From NCBI GenBank assembly GCA_902795845.1, contig CADBMU010000062.1:1-16809 (forward strand): 16,809 bases of DNA. The letters run 5' to 3'. Numbering within the stretch: position 1 is the first letter of the stretch; every line of letters begins with the position of its first letter. Under the pieces are notes generated by a model that saw only the letters and a program-made list of their open reading frames with translations, had not been told where the DNA came from and ran no database searches. Below, one piece after another: positions 1 through 6,410 of the stretch. The position numbers and the translations under genes were made by a program. Source of the DNA: an uncultured Erysipelotrichaceae bacterium (GTDB lineage Bacteria > Bacillota_I > Bacilli_A > RF39 > UBA660).

Positions 1-1
1 A

Positions 2-220
2 TTACAAGAACAAAAAATTGAAGAATTAGAAAATCAAAAAAATGAAATGCAGAAACAAAATGATGAAATGCAGAAACAAAATGATGAAATGCAAAAACAA
101 TTAAATAATTCAGTAAAGAAATTAATAGAATTAAACGTTGATGTTAATGACATATCAAAAACTTTAGATATCCCAGTAAGTAAAGTAGAATATATAGCAA
201 AAAATACTAGAACAAACTAG
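2..220 (+). CDS. C-terminal end of an Rpn-type PD-(D/E)XK transposase-like protein (partial, 5' end outside window)
   Basis: An open frame enters from the left edge and gives 72 residues before TAG at 218-220. The first half is a Glu/Gln/Asn/Lys-rich coiled coil with the heptad QNDEMQK repeated. The last 30 residues (KKLIELNVDVNDISKTLD, then IPVSKVEYI) match in pattern the small C-terminal helical module that ends many Rpn/PDDEXK_2 'recombination-promoting nuclease / putative transposase' proteins, which typically reads like kkLle.g.di..Ia..tgls...I. The nuclease core would lie upstream and is not visible, so the family call rests on the tail alone. A strong hairpin terminator overlaps the stop. 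An unrelated coiled-coil protein is the main alternative. Confidence 0.55.
   Translation, partial: LQEQKIEELENQKNEMQKQNDEMQKQNDEMQKQLNNSVKKLIELNVDVNDISKTLDIPVSKVEYIAKNTRTN
44..100 (+). repeat. In-frame 21-bp tandem repeat in the coiled coil
   Basis: The 21-base unit gaaatgcagaaacaaaatga(t) occurs at 44-64 and 65-85, identical in both, followed by a degenerate partial copy at 86-100 (gaaatgcaaaaacaa). Each unit encodes exactly one heptad, so copy number can change without a frameshift and would only lengthen or shorten the coiled coil. Confidence 0.85.
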
Positions 221-228
221 TATTTTTT
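199..228 (+). terminator. Rho-independent terminator of the partial Rpn-type gene
   Basis: A perfect 12-bp inverted repeat, aaaaaatactag / ctagtatttttt, with the 6-nt loop aacaaa, ends in a T run. The stop codon TAG is the start of the right arm. The symmetric A/T flanks would let it work in both directions. Confidence 0.85.
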
Positions 229-306
229 AATTGTCTTTAAATTAATAATAGTTTTTCAACTAAATGTAAATATAAATAGTTATTAGTGAGTTAATTATAA
301 AACTAG

Positions 307-315
307 TGGTATAAT
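307..315 (+). promoter_or_regulatory. Extended -10 promoter for the LCP gene
   Basis: TGGTATAAT at 307-315 is a perfect extended -10 (TGn plus TATAAT). No good -35 lies 16-18 bp upstream, as is common for extended -10 promoters. The start codon is 27 nt downstream of the box, with gaggt at 334-338 as ribosome binding site. Confidence 0.6.
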
Positions 316-342
316 AAATTTATACAATAGAGTGAGGTCATT

Positions 343-1797
343 ATGGAAAAGAAAAAAAGTACTAAAAAGAAAAAAAATTCAAGAATGCAATTTTTTAGAT
401 ATCTTGCAATAGCATTAGTTATTATCAGTATTATATGTGTTGGATTAATATATTTTATAAACGTATTACCAACTGAATATTTTTTAGTTTGTATAGCATT
501 ATTTGCTATTATTGATTTTAGTATGTGTTATTTGCTTTTAGGAAAAGGTTGGAAAAAAAGAATGGTTGGAACTTTTCTTTCATTATTATTAATTATAATT
601 TTTATCTTAGGAATAGTATATGAACTTAATACCATTGGATTCTTAAAAAAAATAGGTAATAAGAATTATAAAACACAAAATTACAGTATAGTGGTATTAA
701 ATGATAGTAAATATAAAAATTTAAAAGATATTAAGGATGAGGATGTTGGAATTTTATCAAAAAAAGATGCTGAAGGATTAACTAATGCTATAGATTATTT
801 AAATAAAAAGATTAAAGTTACTTATATCGAGAAAGATGACGTTGGTAAGTTGGAAGAAGGATTACTTGATAAAGATTTAAGTGTGATACTTCTTGAAAAT
901 ACTTATTTAGAAATAGCTAAAGAAGAAAATGAAGAATTTGCTAAAAATACTAAAGTAATCTATAAATTTTCTATAGATATTGCTACAAAAGATTTGGTAA
1001 AAAATGTTGATATTACAGAAAAGCCATTTAATATATTTATCGCTGGTATAGATACTTATGGAAAAATTAGTAGTGTATCTCGTAGTGATGTTAATATGGT
1101 TGTTACCGTTAATCCTAAAACCCATAAAATATTATTAACTTCAATTCCGAGAGATTATTATGTATATCTTCATGGTATAACATCCTATAAAGATAAATTA
1201 ACTCATGCAGGAATTCATGGTATAGATATGTCTGTAAAAACGGTAGAAGACTTACTTGATTGTGATATAAATTATTATTTTAAAGTTAACTTCTCATCGC
1301 TAATAAATATTGTTGATGCTATTGGTGGTATTGAAGTTGATAGTCCTTATACATTTACAACATACGATAATAAATATACTTTTAAAAAAGGATTAAATAA
1401 ATTAAATGGTGAAAAAGCATTATATTTTGTTAGAGAAAGAAAAGCTTTTAGTGGTGGTGATAGAACAAGAAATCAAAATCAACAATTAGTTCTTACTGCT
1501 ATTATAAATAAAGTTATGTCAAAAACCTTATTAACAAAATATAACAGTATTTTAGATGCTGTAGGGGATAGTTTTGTCACAAATTTAGATAATGATAGTA
1601 TTACAAAATTTATTAAAAAACAAATAAAGAATAATGACAGCTGGACGATTGAAACATATAATTTAAATGGAACAGATGCTTTTGATTATACTTATTCTTA
1701 CAAATCAGCTAAATCATATGTAATGCAACCTGATGAAGAAAGTGTACAAAATGCTCAAAATAAAATTAATGAAATAATGAATGAAAAAGAAGAGTAA
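343..1797 (+). CDS. LytR-CpsA-Psr (LCP) family cell wall polymer ligase
   Basis: LCP proteins transfer undecaprenyl-linked glycopolymers (teichoic acid, capsule) onto peptidoglycan at the outer membrane face. The 484-residue product has a Lys-rich N-terminus, three hydrophobic segments at about 18-40, 45-66 and 74-94, and an LCP domain from about 228 to 400. Its motifs are FNIFIAGID (229-237), RSD (247-249), the hallmark SIPRD (267-271), RER (364-366) and GGDRTRNQNQQ (371-381). These arginines and aspartates bind the pyrophosphate and metal in characterised members. Residues 101-225 are an extra extracytoplasmic segment not needed for the minimal LCP fold. Start: ATG 343, preceded by gaggt. 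The gene has its own promoter and terminator, so it is probably monocistronic. Family call is secure; the polymer is unknown. Confidence 0.93.
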   Translation: MEKKKSTKKKKNSRMQFFRYLAIALVIISIICVGLIYFINVLPTEYFLVCIALFAIIDFSMCYLLLGKGWKKRMVGTFLSLLLIIIFILGIVYELNTIGFLKKIGNKNYKTQNYSIVVLNDSKYKNLKDIKDEDVGILSKKDAEGLTNAIDYLNKKIKVTYIEKDDVGKLEEGLLDKDLSVILLENTYLEIAKEENEEFAKNTKVIYKFSIDIATKDLVKNVDITEKPFNIFIAGIDTYGKISSVSRSDVNMVVTVNPKTHKILLTSIPRDYYVYLHGITSYKDKLTHAGIHGIDMSVKTVEDLLDCDINYYFKVNFSSLINIVDAIGGIEVDSPYTFTTYDNKYTFKKGLNKLNGEKALYFVRERKAFSGGDRTRNQNQQLVLTAIINKVMSKTLLTKYNSILDAVGDSFVTNLDNDSITKFIKKQIKNNDSWTIETYNLNGTDAFDYTYSYKSAKSYVMQPDEESVQNAQNKINEIMNEKEE

Positions 1798-1809
1798 TCT
1801 TCTTTTTTT
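1784..1809 (+). terminator. Terminator of the LCP gene
   Basis: A perfect 10-bp stem, aaaaagaaga / tcttcttttt, with the 4-nt loop gtaa, runs into seven T residues. The left arm is formed by the last codons of the LCP gene. Confidence 0.8.
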
Positions 1810-1815
1810 AAAACA

Positions 1816-1834
1816 TTTGTCACCTTTTGTCGAA
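1816..1834 (+). promoter_or_regulatory. Putative Spo0A-binding site (two 0A-box-like elements) upstream of spoIIAA-sigF
   Basis: TTTGTCGAA at 1826-1834 (core TGTCGAA) matches the Spo0A box consensus (TGNCGAA within TTTGTCGAAA). A second, weaker copy TTTGTCA lies at 1816-1822, starting exactly 10 bp upstream, so both would face the same side of the helix. They sit 28-46 bp upstream of the -10-like TATAGT, where an activator would act, and spoIIA operons are classic Spo0A~P targets. In A/T-rich DNA only the three G/C bases carry much information, so this is a good candidate and not proof. Confidence 0.5.
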
Positions 1835-1861
1835 GCTATTTAAATTTCTAAAAAAACGTAG

Positions 1862-1867
1862 TATAGT
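1862..1867 (+). promoter_or_regulatory. -10-like element of the spoIIAA-sigF operon
   Basis: TATAGT is five of six to TATAAT and lies 20 nt before the ATG. No recognisable -35 lies 15-19 bp upstream, which fits a promoter that needs an activator bound at the adjacent 0A-like boxes. I could not find a SigH-type pair (AGGA...GAAT), although SigH reads this operon in Bacillus. Confidence 0.4.
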
Positions 1868-1887
1868 ACTAATACAAAGGTGATAAA

Positions 1888-2220
1888 ATGTTAAAAATGG
1901 ATATGGAGTATAATCATGGTGTCTTATTTGTAAGACTTGATGGTATTTTAAATCGTAGTACTTCTTATAAATTAAATAACTATTTAGTACCTGTTATTTT
2001 AAAACATAAGATTAAATATTTAGTATATAATTGTTTTCTTCTAGAAAGCATTGACGAATGTGGACTAGATGCACTTTTAAATACTAAATGTGCTGTTAGA
2101 ACTAATAAAGGTAAACTATATTTATGTGAAGTTCCTGATGAATATATGAAGCCCTTAAAAAAAGCTGGTTTAAAAGAAACCAGCAGTGAATTAACAGCTT
2201 TAAATATTTTAAAAATTTAG
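1888..2220 (+). CDS. spoIIAA: SpoIIAA-like STAS domain protein (anti-sigma factor antagonist) with Cys at the phosphorylation site
   Basis: The 110 residues align over their full length with SpoIIAA (about 117 aa): LFVRLDGILN matches the first strand (CIRLTGELD), and D56-E-C-G-L60 takes the place of D56-S-S58-G-L. SpoIIAA binds the anti-sigma kinase SpoIIAB when Ser58 is unphosphorylated and so frees SigF. Here residue 57 is Glu and residue 58 Cys, so this loop has no phosphorylatable residue. The gene directly precedes a SigF-like gene, 8 nt apart, with the next Shine-Dalgarno overlapping the stop (TAGGAGG); spoIIAB, normally in between, is absent. Start ATG 1888 has aaagg at 1876-1880. STAS fold is well supported. 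The spoIIAA name rests on the neighbour and could give way to a general anti-anti-sigma label. Confidence 0.72.
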   Translation: MLKMDMEYNHGVLFVRLDGILNRSTSYKLNNYLVPVILKHKIKYLVYNCFLLESIDECGLDALLNTKCAVRTNKGKLYLCEVPDEYMKPLKKAGLKETSSELTALNILKI

Positions 2221-2228
2221 GAGGAACA

Positions 2229-2873
2229 ATGACAACACTGGAAATTATAAATCTTAATGCTCCATTGATTCACAAAATTGCTTCAAAATTTTATGGAGCA
2301 GATAGAGAAGATTTATATCAGGTGGGGGTAATTGGAATTTTAAAAGCTTATCATAACTATAAGCAAAATGGTACCACTAAATTTTCAACGTATGCATACG
2401 ATTATATTTTTGGTGAAATGTATAATCTTGTTAATAATAATTCATATAAAGTAAGTAAAGACCTTATAAGGCTTTATAAGAAATTAGAGGTTACAAGATA
2501 TACATTAGCTCAAAGTATGGGAAAAATTCCTAGCAATTTAGAATTATCCAAATATTTAAACATTGAATTATCTTTGGTAGATAGTGCAACTAATATTGGA
2601 AATATTGTTAGTTTAGATGATGATAATGAAAATAGTAGAAGTTATTCAGAGACAATTTCTTCAAATGAAAATATTTCTCAAGACGAAAGATTAATTTTAG
2701 AAGAAAGTATTAATCAGTTGGATAATCAAGAAAAAGAGATAATTAAATTAAGATATTATAGAGATTTATCTCAACAAGAGGTTGCTAAAGTATTATCATT
2801 ATCTCAAGCAAAAGTTTCACGATATGAAAAAAGAAGTTTGGAAAAAATGAGATCATTTAATAACGTAGTATAA
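2229..2873 (+). CDS. sigF: Sporulation-type RNA polymerase sigma factor, SigF/SigG-like
   Basis: A sigma-70 family factor of the SigB/F/G group. Region 2 is at about 9-70 (DREDLYQVGVIGILKAYHNY, then KFSTYAYDYIFGEM), region 3 at about 75-125 (VSKDLIRLYKKLE, LAQSMGKIPSNLELSKYLNI) and region 4 at about 157-208 with the helix-turn-helix SQQEVAKVLSLSQAKVSRYE (181-200), very close to QSEVAERLGISQVQVSRLE of SigF. At 214 residues it is about 40 shorter than Bacillus SigF; most of the loss is N-terminal, where region 1.2 and the beginning of 2.1 are trimmed. There is no SigE/SigK-type pro-sequence. It is co-transcribed with the SpoIIAA-like gene, and SD ggagg leads to ATG 2229. Its likely role is the first forespore sigma factor; SigG or a general-stress SigB-like role cannot be excluded. 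Confidence 0.75.
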   Translation: MTTLEIINLNAPLIHKIASKFYGADREDLYQVGVIGILKAYHNYKQNGTTKFSTYAYDYIFGEMYNLVNNNSYKVSKDLIRLYKKLEVTRYTLAQSMGKIPSNLELSKYLNIELSLVDSATNIGNIVSLDDDNENSRSYSETISSNENISQDERLILEESINQLDNQEKEIIKLRYYRDLSQQEVAKVLSLSQAKVSRYEKRSLEKMRSFNNVV

Positions 2874-2906
2874 AAAAAATTGCATATTTTTAATGCAATT
2901 TTTTTT
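2872..2906. terminator. Bidirectional terminator between sigF and the facing gene
   Basis: A perfect 14-bp stem, aaaaaaaattgcat / atgcaatttttttt, has the 7-nt loop attttta. The A and T runs give a T tract on either strand. It begins inside the sigF stop codon and ends in the stop codon of the minus-strand gene at 2905, so one hairpin serves both. Confidence 0.9.
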
Positions 2907-4221
2907 AGTATAAACTTGGTAAACTTGATGATATTCCTTTAATAATATCAGCCATATCTGAGTCATTTAATTTACTCATTATTTTTGTATATAAATCATT
3001 TAAATCAGTTGAAGTCATTTCACTTAATTTAACAGTTTTACTCTCATCAATATCAGCAATTTTAGCTCCAATTTCAGATTTATAATCAAGATCTAAATTT
3101 ACTTTATATTTATCATAATTAACAGATAACTCGATAGAACCTTCATTTTTAGATTTACTAATTTCTTTATTTGTAATTTTTATTGTTCCATCAACTTTAG
3201 CATTACTTTCTTTGTAAAGATAATCAATACTTAATTTATCTTTTGTATTTTCATTAACAGTAATTTCAAGATTAGCATCATCATCTTTGGCATATACTAC
3301 AGTATTATCACTATTATTTATAATACCAAATTTAGTATCATTATTTATTAATTCTAATTTAGCAAATTCATTAGTAAATCCTTTAGTATAAAGATTTAAT
3401 GTACCAACTGCTTCAATATCTTCATCTTTAGCATCTTCTAAAGCATCTTCGATATCAGAAACAGAAGTATCACTTATTTTACTTAATTTCTTTAGTAATT
3501 CATCATTATCTAAAATATTATCAATAACATTTTCAACTAATTTTTTAGTATTTCTTTCATTTAAGTTATAAGAAATTTTTGTAACTTTAGTACTTTTACC
3601 ATTTAATTTAATAGTAGAACTACTTTTTGTTAATTTCTTCATTTCAATAGAATCTATTAAAATATTTTTAATTTCTTTTGAAATATATTTTAAATCATCT
3701 TTATTAATATCAGCATTTTCAATTTTAAATATTTCATCAAAATCAAATTCTTGACTATCAATGTTAATTATTTTTTTGTAATCATCTTTTAAAGATACGT
3801 AAGCTTTATCATTTATTAAGTATAATAGAGCATCGATTACTTTTGTTTCATCTTCTGTTAATGCAGCACCAAGTTCTAACTTTTTATTTTTGTAGTCCAT
3901 TCCAAATGTATAATCAAATTTTTCATTCTTTAAATCTTCTAAACCATCAATGTTGGTATCAATTTTTAAAGAACCATTAACTAATGCAGTATCTTTGTTG
4001 TAATCAAAATTTTCTATCTCATCAATAGAATCATTAATTTTGTTGAAAGCTTTATTTATTACATTTGTAACAATCTTATCAGTTCTATTAAAATAATAAT
4101 AAAAACCTCCAGCAAATAATGCTACTACTACTAAAACTACAGCAGCAATTGGAATGATTTTGTTACCTTTTTTAGAAGTAATATTGTTTGTTTCTGGTAT
4201 AGAAACGTTTTCTTCTTTCAT
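2905..4221 (-). CDS. Membrane-anchored extracellular protein of unknown function
   Basis: I do not recognise a named family. The 438 residues comprise a short Lys/Asn-rich cytoplasmic N-terminus, one transmembrane helix at about 22-44 (IIPIAAVVLVVVALFAGGFYYYF), and a roughly 390-residue exported part. The latter is rich in Lys, Asp, Asn, Ile and Leu, has no cysteine, and alternates short beta-like stretches (VNGSLKIDTNI, STKVTKISYNL, VGTLNLYTKGF, GSIELSVNYDKYKVNLDLDY) with helical linkers. That suggests a beta-sheet protein with internally related modules, like lipoprotein carrier or LppX-type folds; this is inference from pattern only. It has its own promoter, faces sigF and shares its terminator. 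Start ATG (4221) is preceded on the minus strand by gaaagaagtg, an acceptable ribosome binding site. Confidence 0.8.
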   Translation of the reverse strand: MKEENVSIPETNNITSKKGNKIIPIAAVVLVVVALFAGGFYYYFNRTDKIVTNVINKAFNKINDSIDEIENFDYNKDTALVNGSLKIDTNIDGLEDLKNEKFDYTFGMDYKNKKLELGAALTEDETKVIDALLYLINDKAYVSLKDDYKKIINIDSQEFDFDEIFKIENADINKDDLKYISKEIKNILIDSIEMKKLTKSSSTIKLNGKSTKVTKISYNLNERNTKKLVENVIDNILDNDELLKKLSKISDTSVSDIEDALEDAKDEDIEAVGTLNLYTKGFTNEFAKLELINNDTKFGIINNSDNTVVYAKDDDANLEITVNENTKDKLSIDYLYKESNAKVDGTIKITNKEISKSKNEGSIELSVNYDKYKVNLDLDYKSEIGAKIADIDESKTVKLSEMTSTDLNDLYTKIMSKLNDSDMADIIKGISSSLPSLY

Positions 4222-4244
4222 TTTTCACACTTCTTTCAAATTTA

Positions 4245-4272
4245 ATTATATCAAAATTAATTATAAAGTAAA
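4245..4272 (-). promoter_or_regulatory. SigA-type promoter of the 438-residue protein gene
   Basis: On the minus strand, TTTACT (4272-4267), a 16-bp spacer and a perfect TATAAT (4250-4245) precede the ATG by 23 nt. Confidence 0.6.
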
Positions 4273-4326
4273 ACAAAAGTACAATATAAATTCTTGAAAT
4301 TTCATATTATACAGTGGTGAAGTAAT

Positions 4327-4584
4327 TTGAAAAGAATAAAATTAAGTGAATATAATAATAGTTTAGGGACTCTTATTGATATTGAAGATCAGTATACTTA
4401 TTCCTTAAATCATCATAAAGATAGTATCAATATTCCATATCAAAAGTTAGTTTTTAACTATAAAACATTACTGGATAAAACTAGGCCGTATTATATTATG
4501 TGTAATGGTGGTTTTAAAAGTAAAAAGCTTGTAAATATTTTAGAATTTTACGGTTATAATGTCACTCAAGTCTATAAAGAGTGA
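4327..4584 (+). CDS. Small rhodanese-like domain protein
   Basis: A compact rhodanese (sulfurtransferase) domain of 85 residues. GTLIDIED at about 14-21 is the first strand (usually lIDvR), HHKDSINIPYQKL at about 29-41 is the 'GHIpGAiniP' segment, and YYIMCNGGFKSKKLVNIL at 55-72 carries the active-site loop with Cys59, as in yC..G.RS..a...L. It ends FYGYNVTQVYKE, short of the usual terminal glycines. Members carry persulfide sulfur on that Cys, in the cytoplasm. It starts at TTG 4327, 6 nt after ggtga (4316-4320). A -10-like TATTAT lies at 4305-4310 without a clear -35. Its role may be sulfur relay or redox; partner unknown. Confidence 0.78.
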   Translation: MKRIKLSEYNNSLGTLIDIEDQYTYSLNHHKDSINIPYQKLVFNYKTLLDKTRPYYIMCNGGFKSKKLVNILEFYGYNVTQVYKE

Positions 4585-4593
4585 TTTTTTTTT
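4562..4593 (+). terminator. Terminator after the rhodanese gene
   Basis: The stem tcactc / gagtga, with an 11-nt loop, is followed by nine T residues. The right arm contains the TGA stop. The stem is short but the T tract is strong, so termination may be partial. Confidence 0.6.
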
Positions 4594-4603
4594 GATTTTG
4601 ATT

Positions 4604-4609
4604 TATAAT
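4604..4609 (+). promoter_or_regulatory. Possible -10 box for the VTT-protein/rmuC operon
   Basis: A perfect TATAAT lies 18 nt before ATG 4628, a spacing like that of other genes here. The -35 position holds only GTGATT (three of six), so this is weak evidence in A/T-rich DNA. Confidence 0.35.
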
Positions 4610-4627
4610 AATAAATGAGTGATGATA

Positions 4628-5209
4628 ATGACGGGAATATTAAATACAATAAATGATTTTATAAATTCAATGATTGCATATTTAGGTGTAGCTGGCCCTA
4701 TTATGGGGTGTATTTTAATTATTTTAGAATCTATTTTACCAATTTTACCTTTATGTGTTTTTATAACTTTAAATTGTATGACTTTTGGATATGTTGCAGG
4801 GTATATAATATCTTGGATTTTTACTTGTTTAGGATGTTTGCTATCTTTTACAATTATAGAAAAAGGTTTTAAAAATTGGTTTGATCGAAAAATTAGAAGT
4901 ATGAAAGGTGCTAACAAAATAATGAAAGTTGTTGAAAAGTGTAATGTATCAGAACTTGCTATGATAGTTGCAGTGCCTTTTACACCAGCATTTTTAGTTA
5001 ATATTGCTGCGGGTCTTTCAAAGATGGATGTAAAAAAATTTATGGTTGGTATTTGTATAGGAAAATTATTTATGGTATATTTTTGGGCTTTCATCGGAAC
5101 AAATTTGATTCAAAGCTTAACTAATCCAATTATAATTGTAAAAGTAATATTTATGTTGATAATTGCTTATATTTTGAGTAAAATTGTAACTAAGAAGTTT
5201 AATTTATAA
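4628..5209 (+). CDS. VTT/DedA-type (TVP38/TMEM64, SNARE-associated) integral membrane protein
   Basis: The 193 residues have about five hydrophobic segments. The family signatures are LESILPILPLCVFITLNCM (33-51, conserved E34, P38 and P41 of the 'E..lP.iP' re-entrant loop) and VAVPFTPAFLVNIAAGLSKM (114-133, the 'R.iPf.P...n..aG' motif), plus a terminal hydrophobic helix. Members act in membrane lipid homeostasis, and DedA-superfamily proteins flip undecaprenyl phosphate or phosphatidylethanolamine; the substrate here is unknown. GTG 4619, ATG 4622 and ATG 4628 are in frame. I chose 4628 because gagtga at 4618-4623 is then correctly placed as Shine-Dalgarno. The stop is 9 nt from rmuC with its SD in the gap, so the two form an operon. 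Confidence 0.8.
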   Translation: MTGILNTINDFINSMIAYLGVAGPIMGCILIILESILPILPLCVFITLNCMTFGYVAGYIISWIFTCLGCLLSFTIIEKGFKNWFDRKIRSMKGANKIMKVVEKCNVSELAMIVAVPFTPAFLVNIAAGLSKMDVKKFMVGICIGKLFMVYFWAFIGTNLIQSLTNPIIIVKVIFMLIIAYILSKIVTKKFNL

Positions 5210-5218
5210 GGAGGATTT

Positions 5219-6289
5219 ATGGAATACGTTGTAGTAGGACTTTTAGTTTTAGTATTAATATTTTTAGTTATTTTAATAATGCGTAAAAAAGATGACAGTC
5301 AGATGATTGAAAGATTAGGAAGGTTTGAAACTGATATAACTAAAGAAGTTGGAAGCTTTAAATTAGATTTTAGTAAGGATTTAAGAAATGATTTTGAAAA
5401 ATTAAATGAAAAGATTGAAAATAAATTAAATTTAATTAACGATAAAGTCAATGAAAGAATAGATCAAAATTTTGAAAAAACAAATAAAACTTTTAATAAT
5501 ATTATTGAAAGATTATCAAAAATTGATGAAGCACAAAAAAAGATTGATGGTTTATCAAGTGAAATAGTTTCTTTACAAAGTGTATTAACTGATAAAAAAA
5601 CTCGTGGTATTTTTGGCGAAGTAAATTTAAACTATATTTTAACAAGTGTCTTTGGTGAAAAAAATACTGGAGTTTATGATATTCAACATAAAATGGAAAA
5701 TGGGTTTATAGCAGATGCTATTTTATATGCACCATCTCCACTTGGTACTATTTGTATAGATTCTAAATTTCCTTTAGAAAATTATCAAAAAATGACTGAT
5801 AAAACTTTGTCAAAAGAAGAAAGAGAACTTGCTTTAAAACAATTTAAATTAGATGTAAAAAAACATATTGATGCCATTAGTACAAAATATATTGTTCCGG
5901 GAGAAACTTCTAATGAAGCTATAATGTTTCTTCCTGCAGAAGCAATATTTGCTGAAATAAATGCTTATCATCCAGATTTAATTGAATATGCTTATAATAA
6001 AAGTGTGTGGATAACAAGTCCAACTACCTTGATGAGTACTTTAACTACTATTAGTATGATTTTAAAAAATATGGAGAGAGATAAATATGCTAAAGTTATT
6101 CATGAAGAGTTAAATAAATTATCTTTTGAATTTGCTAGATATAAAGAAAGATGGGATAAATTATCTAGAAGCATTGATACAGTTAGTAAAGATGTAAAAG
6201 AAATACATGTTACAACCCAAAAGATTACTAATAGGTTTAATTCAATAAATAGTGTAGATGTTGACAAATTAATTAGTAAAGATGAATAA
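5219..6289 (+). CDS. rmuC: RmuC family DNA recombination/inversion-limiting protein
   Basis: The 356-residue protein has an N-terminal transmembrane helix (2-21), a long coiled coil (about 27-125) and the RmuC domain (about 125-335). Its signature is TRGIFGE (128-134) followed by FIADAILYAPSPLGTICIDS (163-182) and KFPLENY, which supplies the PD-(D/E)XK-like acids and lysine (D166, D181, K183). RmuC proteins are predicted restriction-like nucleases; rmuC loss raises short inverted-repeat recombination in E. coli, and the biochemical reaction is not established. The domain order and length are normal. Start ATG 5219 has a strong aaggagg at 5208-5214. It is probably co-transcribed with the upstream VTT protein. 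Confidence 0.93.
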   Translation: MEYVVVGLLVLVLIFLVILIMRKKDDSQMIERLGRFETDITKEVGSFKLDFSKDLRNDFEKLNEKIENKLNLINDKVNERIDQNFEKTNKTFNNIIERLSKIDEAQKKIDGLSSEIVSLQSVLTDKKTRGIFGEVNLNYILTSVFGEKNTGVYDIQHKMENGFIADAILYAPSPLGTICIDSKFPLENYQKMTDKTLSKEERELALKQFKLDVKKHIDAISTKYIVPGETSNEAIMFLPAEAIFAEINAYHPDLIEYAYNKSVWITSPTTLMSTLTTISMILKNMERDKYAKVIHEELNKLSFEFARYKERWDKLSRSIDTVSKDVKEIHVTTQKITNRFNSINSVDVDKLISKDE

Positions 6290-6322
6290 AAAATTAATTT
6301 TTTTGAAATTTAACAGATTTTG

Positions 6323-6353
6323 AAAATTGGTAAAAATAACTTTACCAATTTTT
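6323..6353 (+). terminator. Terminator of the VTT-protein/rmuC operon
   Basis: A perfect 12-bp stem, aaaattggtaaa / tttaccaatttt, with the loop aataac, ends in a short T run. It begins 34 nt after the rmuC stop. Confidence 0.75.
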
Positions 6354-6410
6354 ATAATTTTGTATACAGATTTTAAACACCTGTTATTATGCAAAAAAAG
6401 GAGGCAACAT

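Noticed and set aside
44..100. CRISPR-like or other regulatory direct repeats
   Set aside because: The repeats are contiguous 21-mers in frame within a coding sequence, with no spacers.
907..1125. Minus-strand ORF inside the LCP gene (and similar ORFs at 4603-5094, 8174-8362, 10274-10498, 10653-10889, 13449-13637 and 14007-14228 on the minus strand)
   Set aside because: They lie opposite well-supported genes, lack ribosome binding sites and have low-complexity translations.
1835..1870. SigH-type promoter before spoIIAA
   Set aside because: No AGGA-type -35 with a GAAT-type -10 could be found at suitable spacing.
2048..2056. TGACGAA, another 0A-box-like core (also at about 12105)
   Set aside because: Both are inside coding sequence and match only the short core; they illustrate the chance background.
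4579..4584. Possible Mollicutes code with TGA as tryptophan
   Set aside because: TGA is the natural stop of the rhodanese-like gene and of rluB, and tryptophan is TGG throughout; recoding would make rluB run on into the next gene.
6327..6410. GTG-initiated upstream extension of the 32-codon ORF
   Set aside because: The GTG lies within the rmuC terminator stem; the ATG at 6411 has an excellent ribosome binding site.
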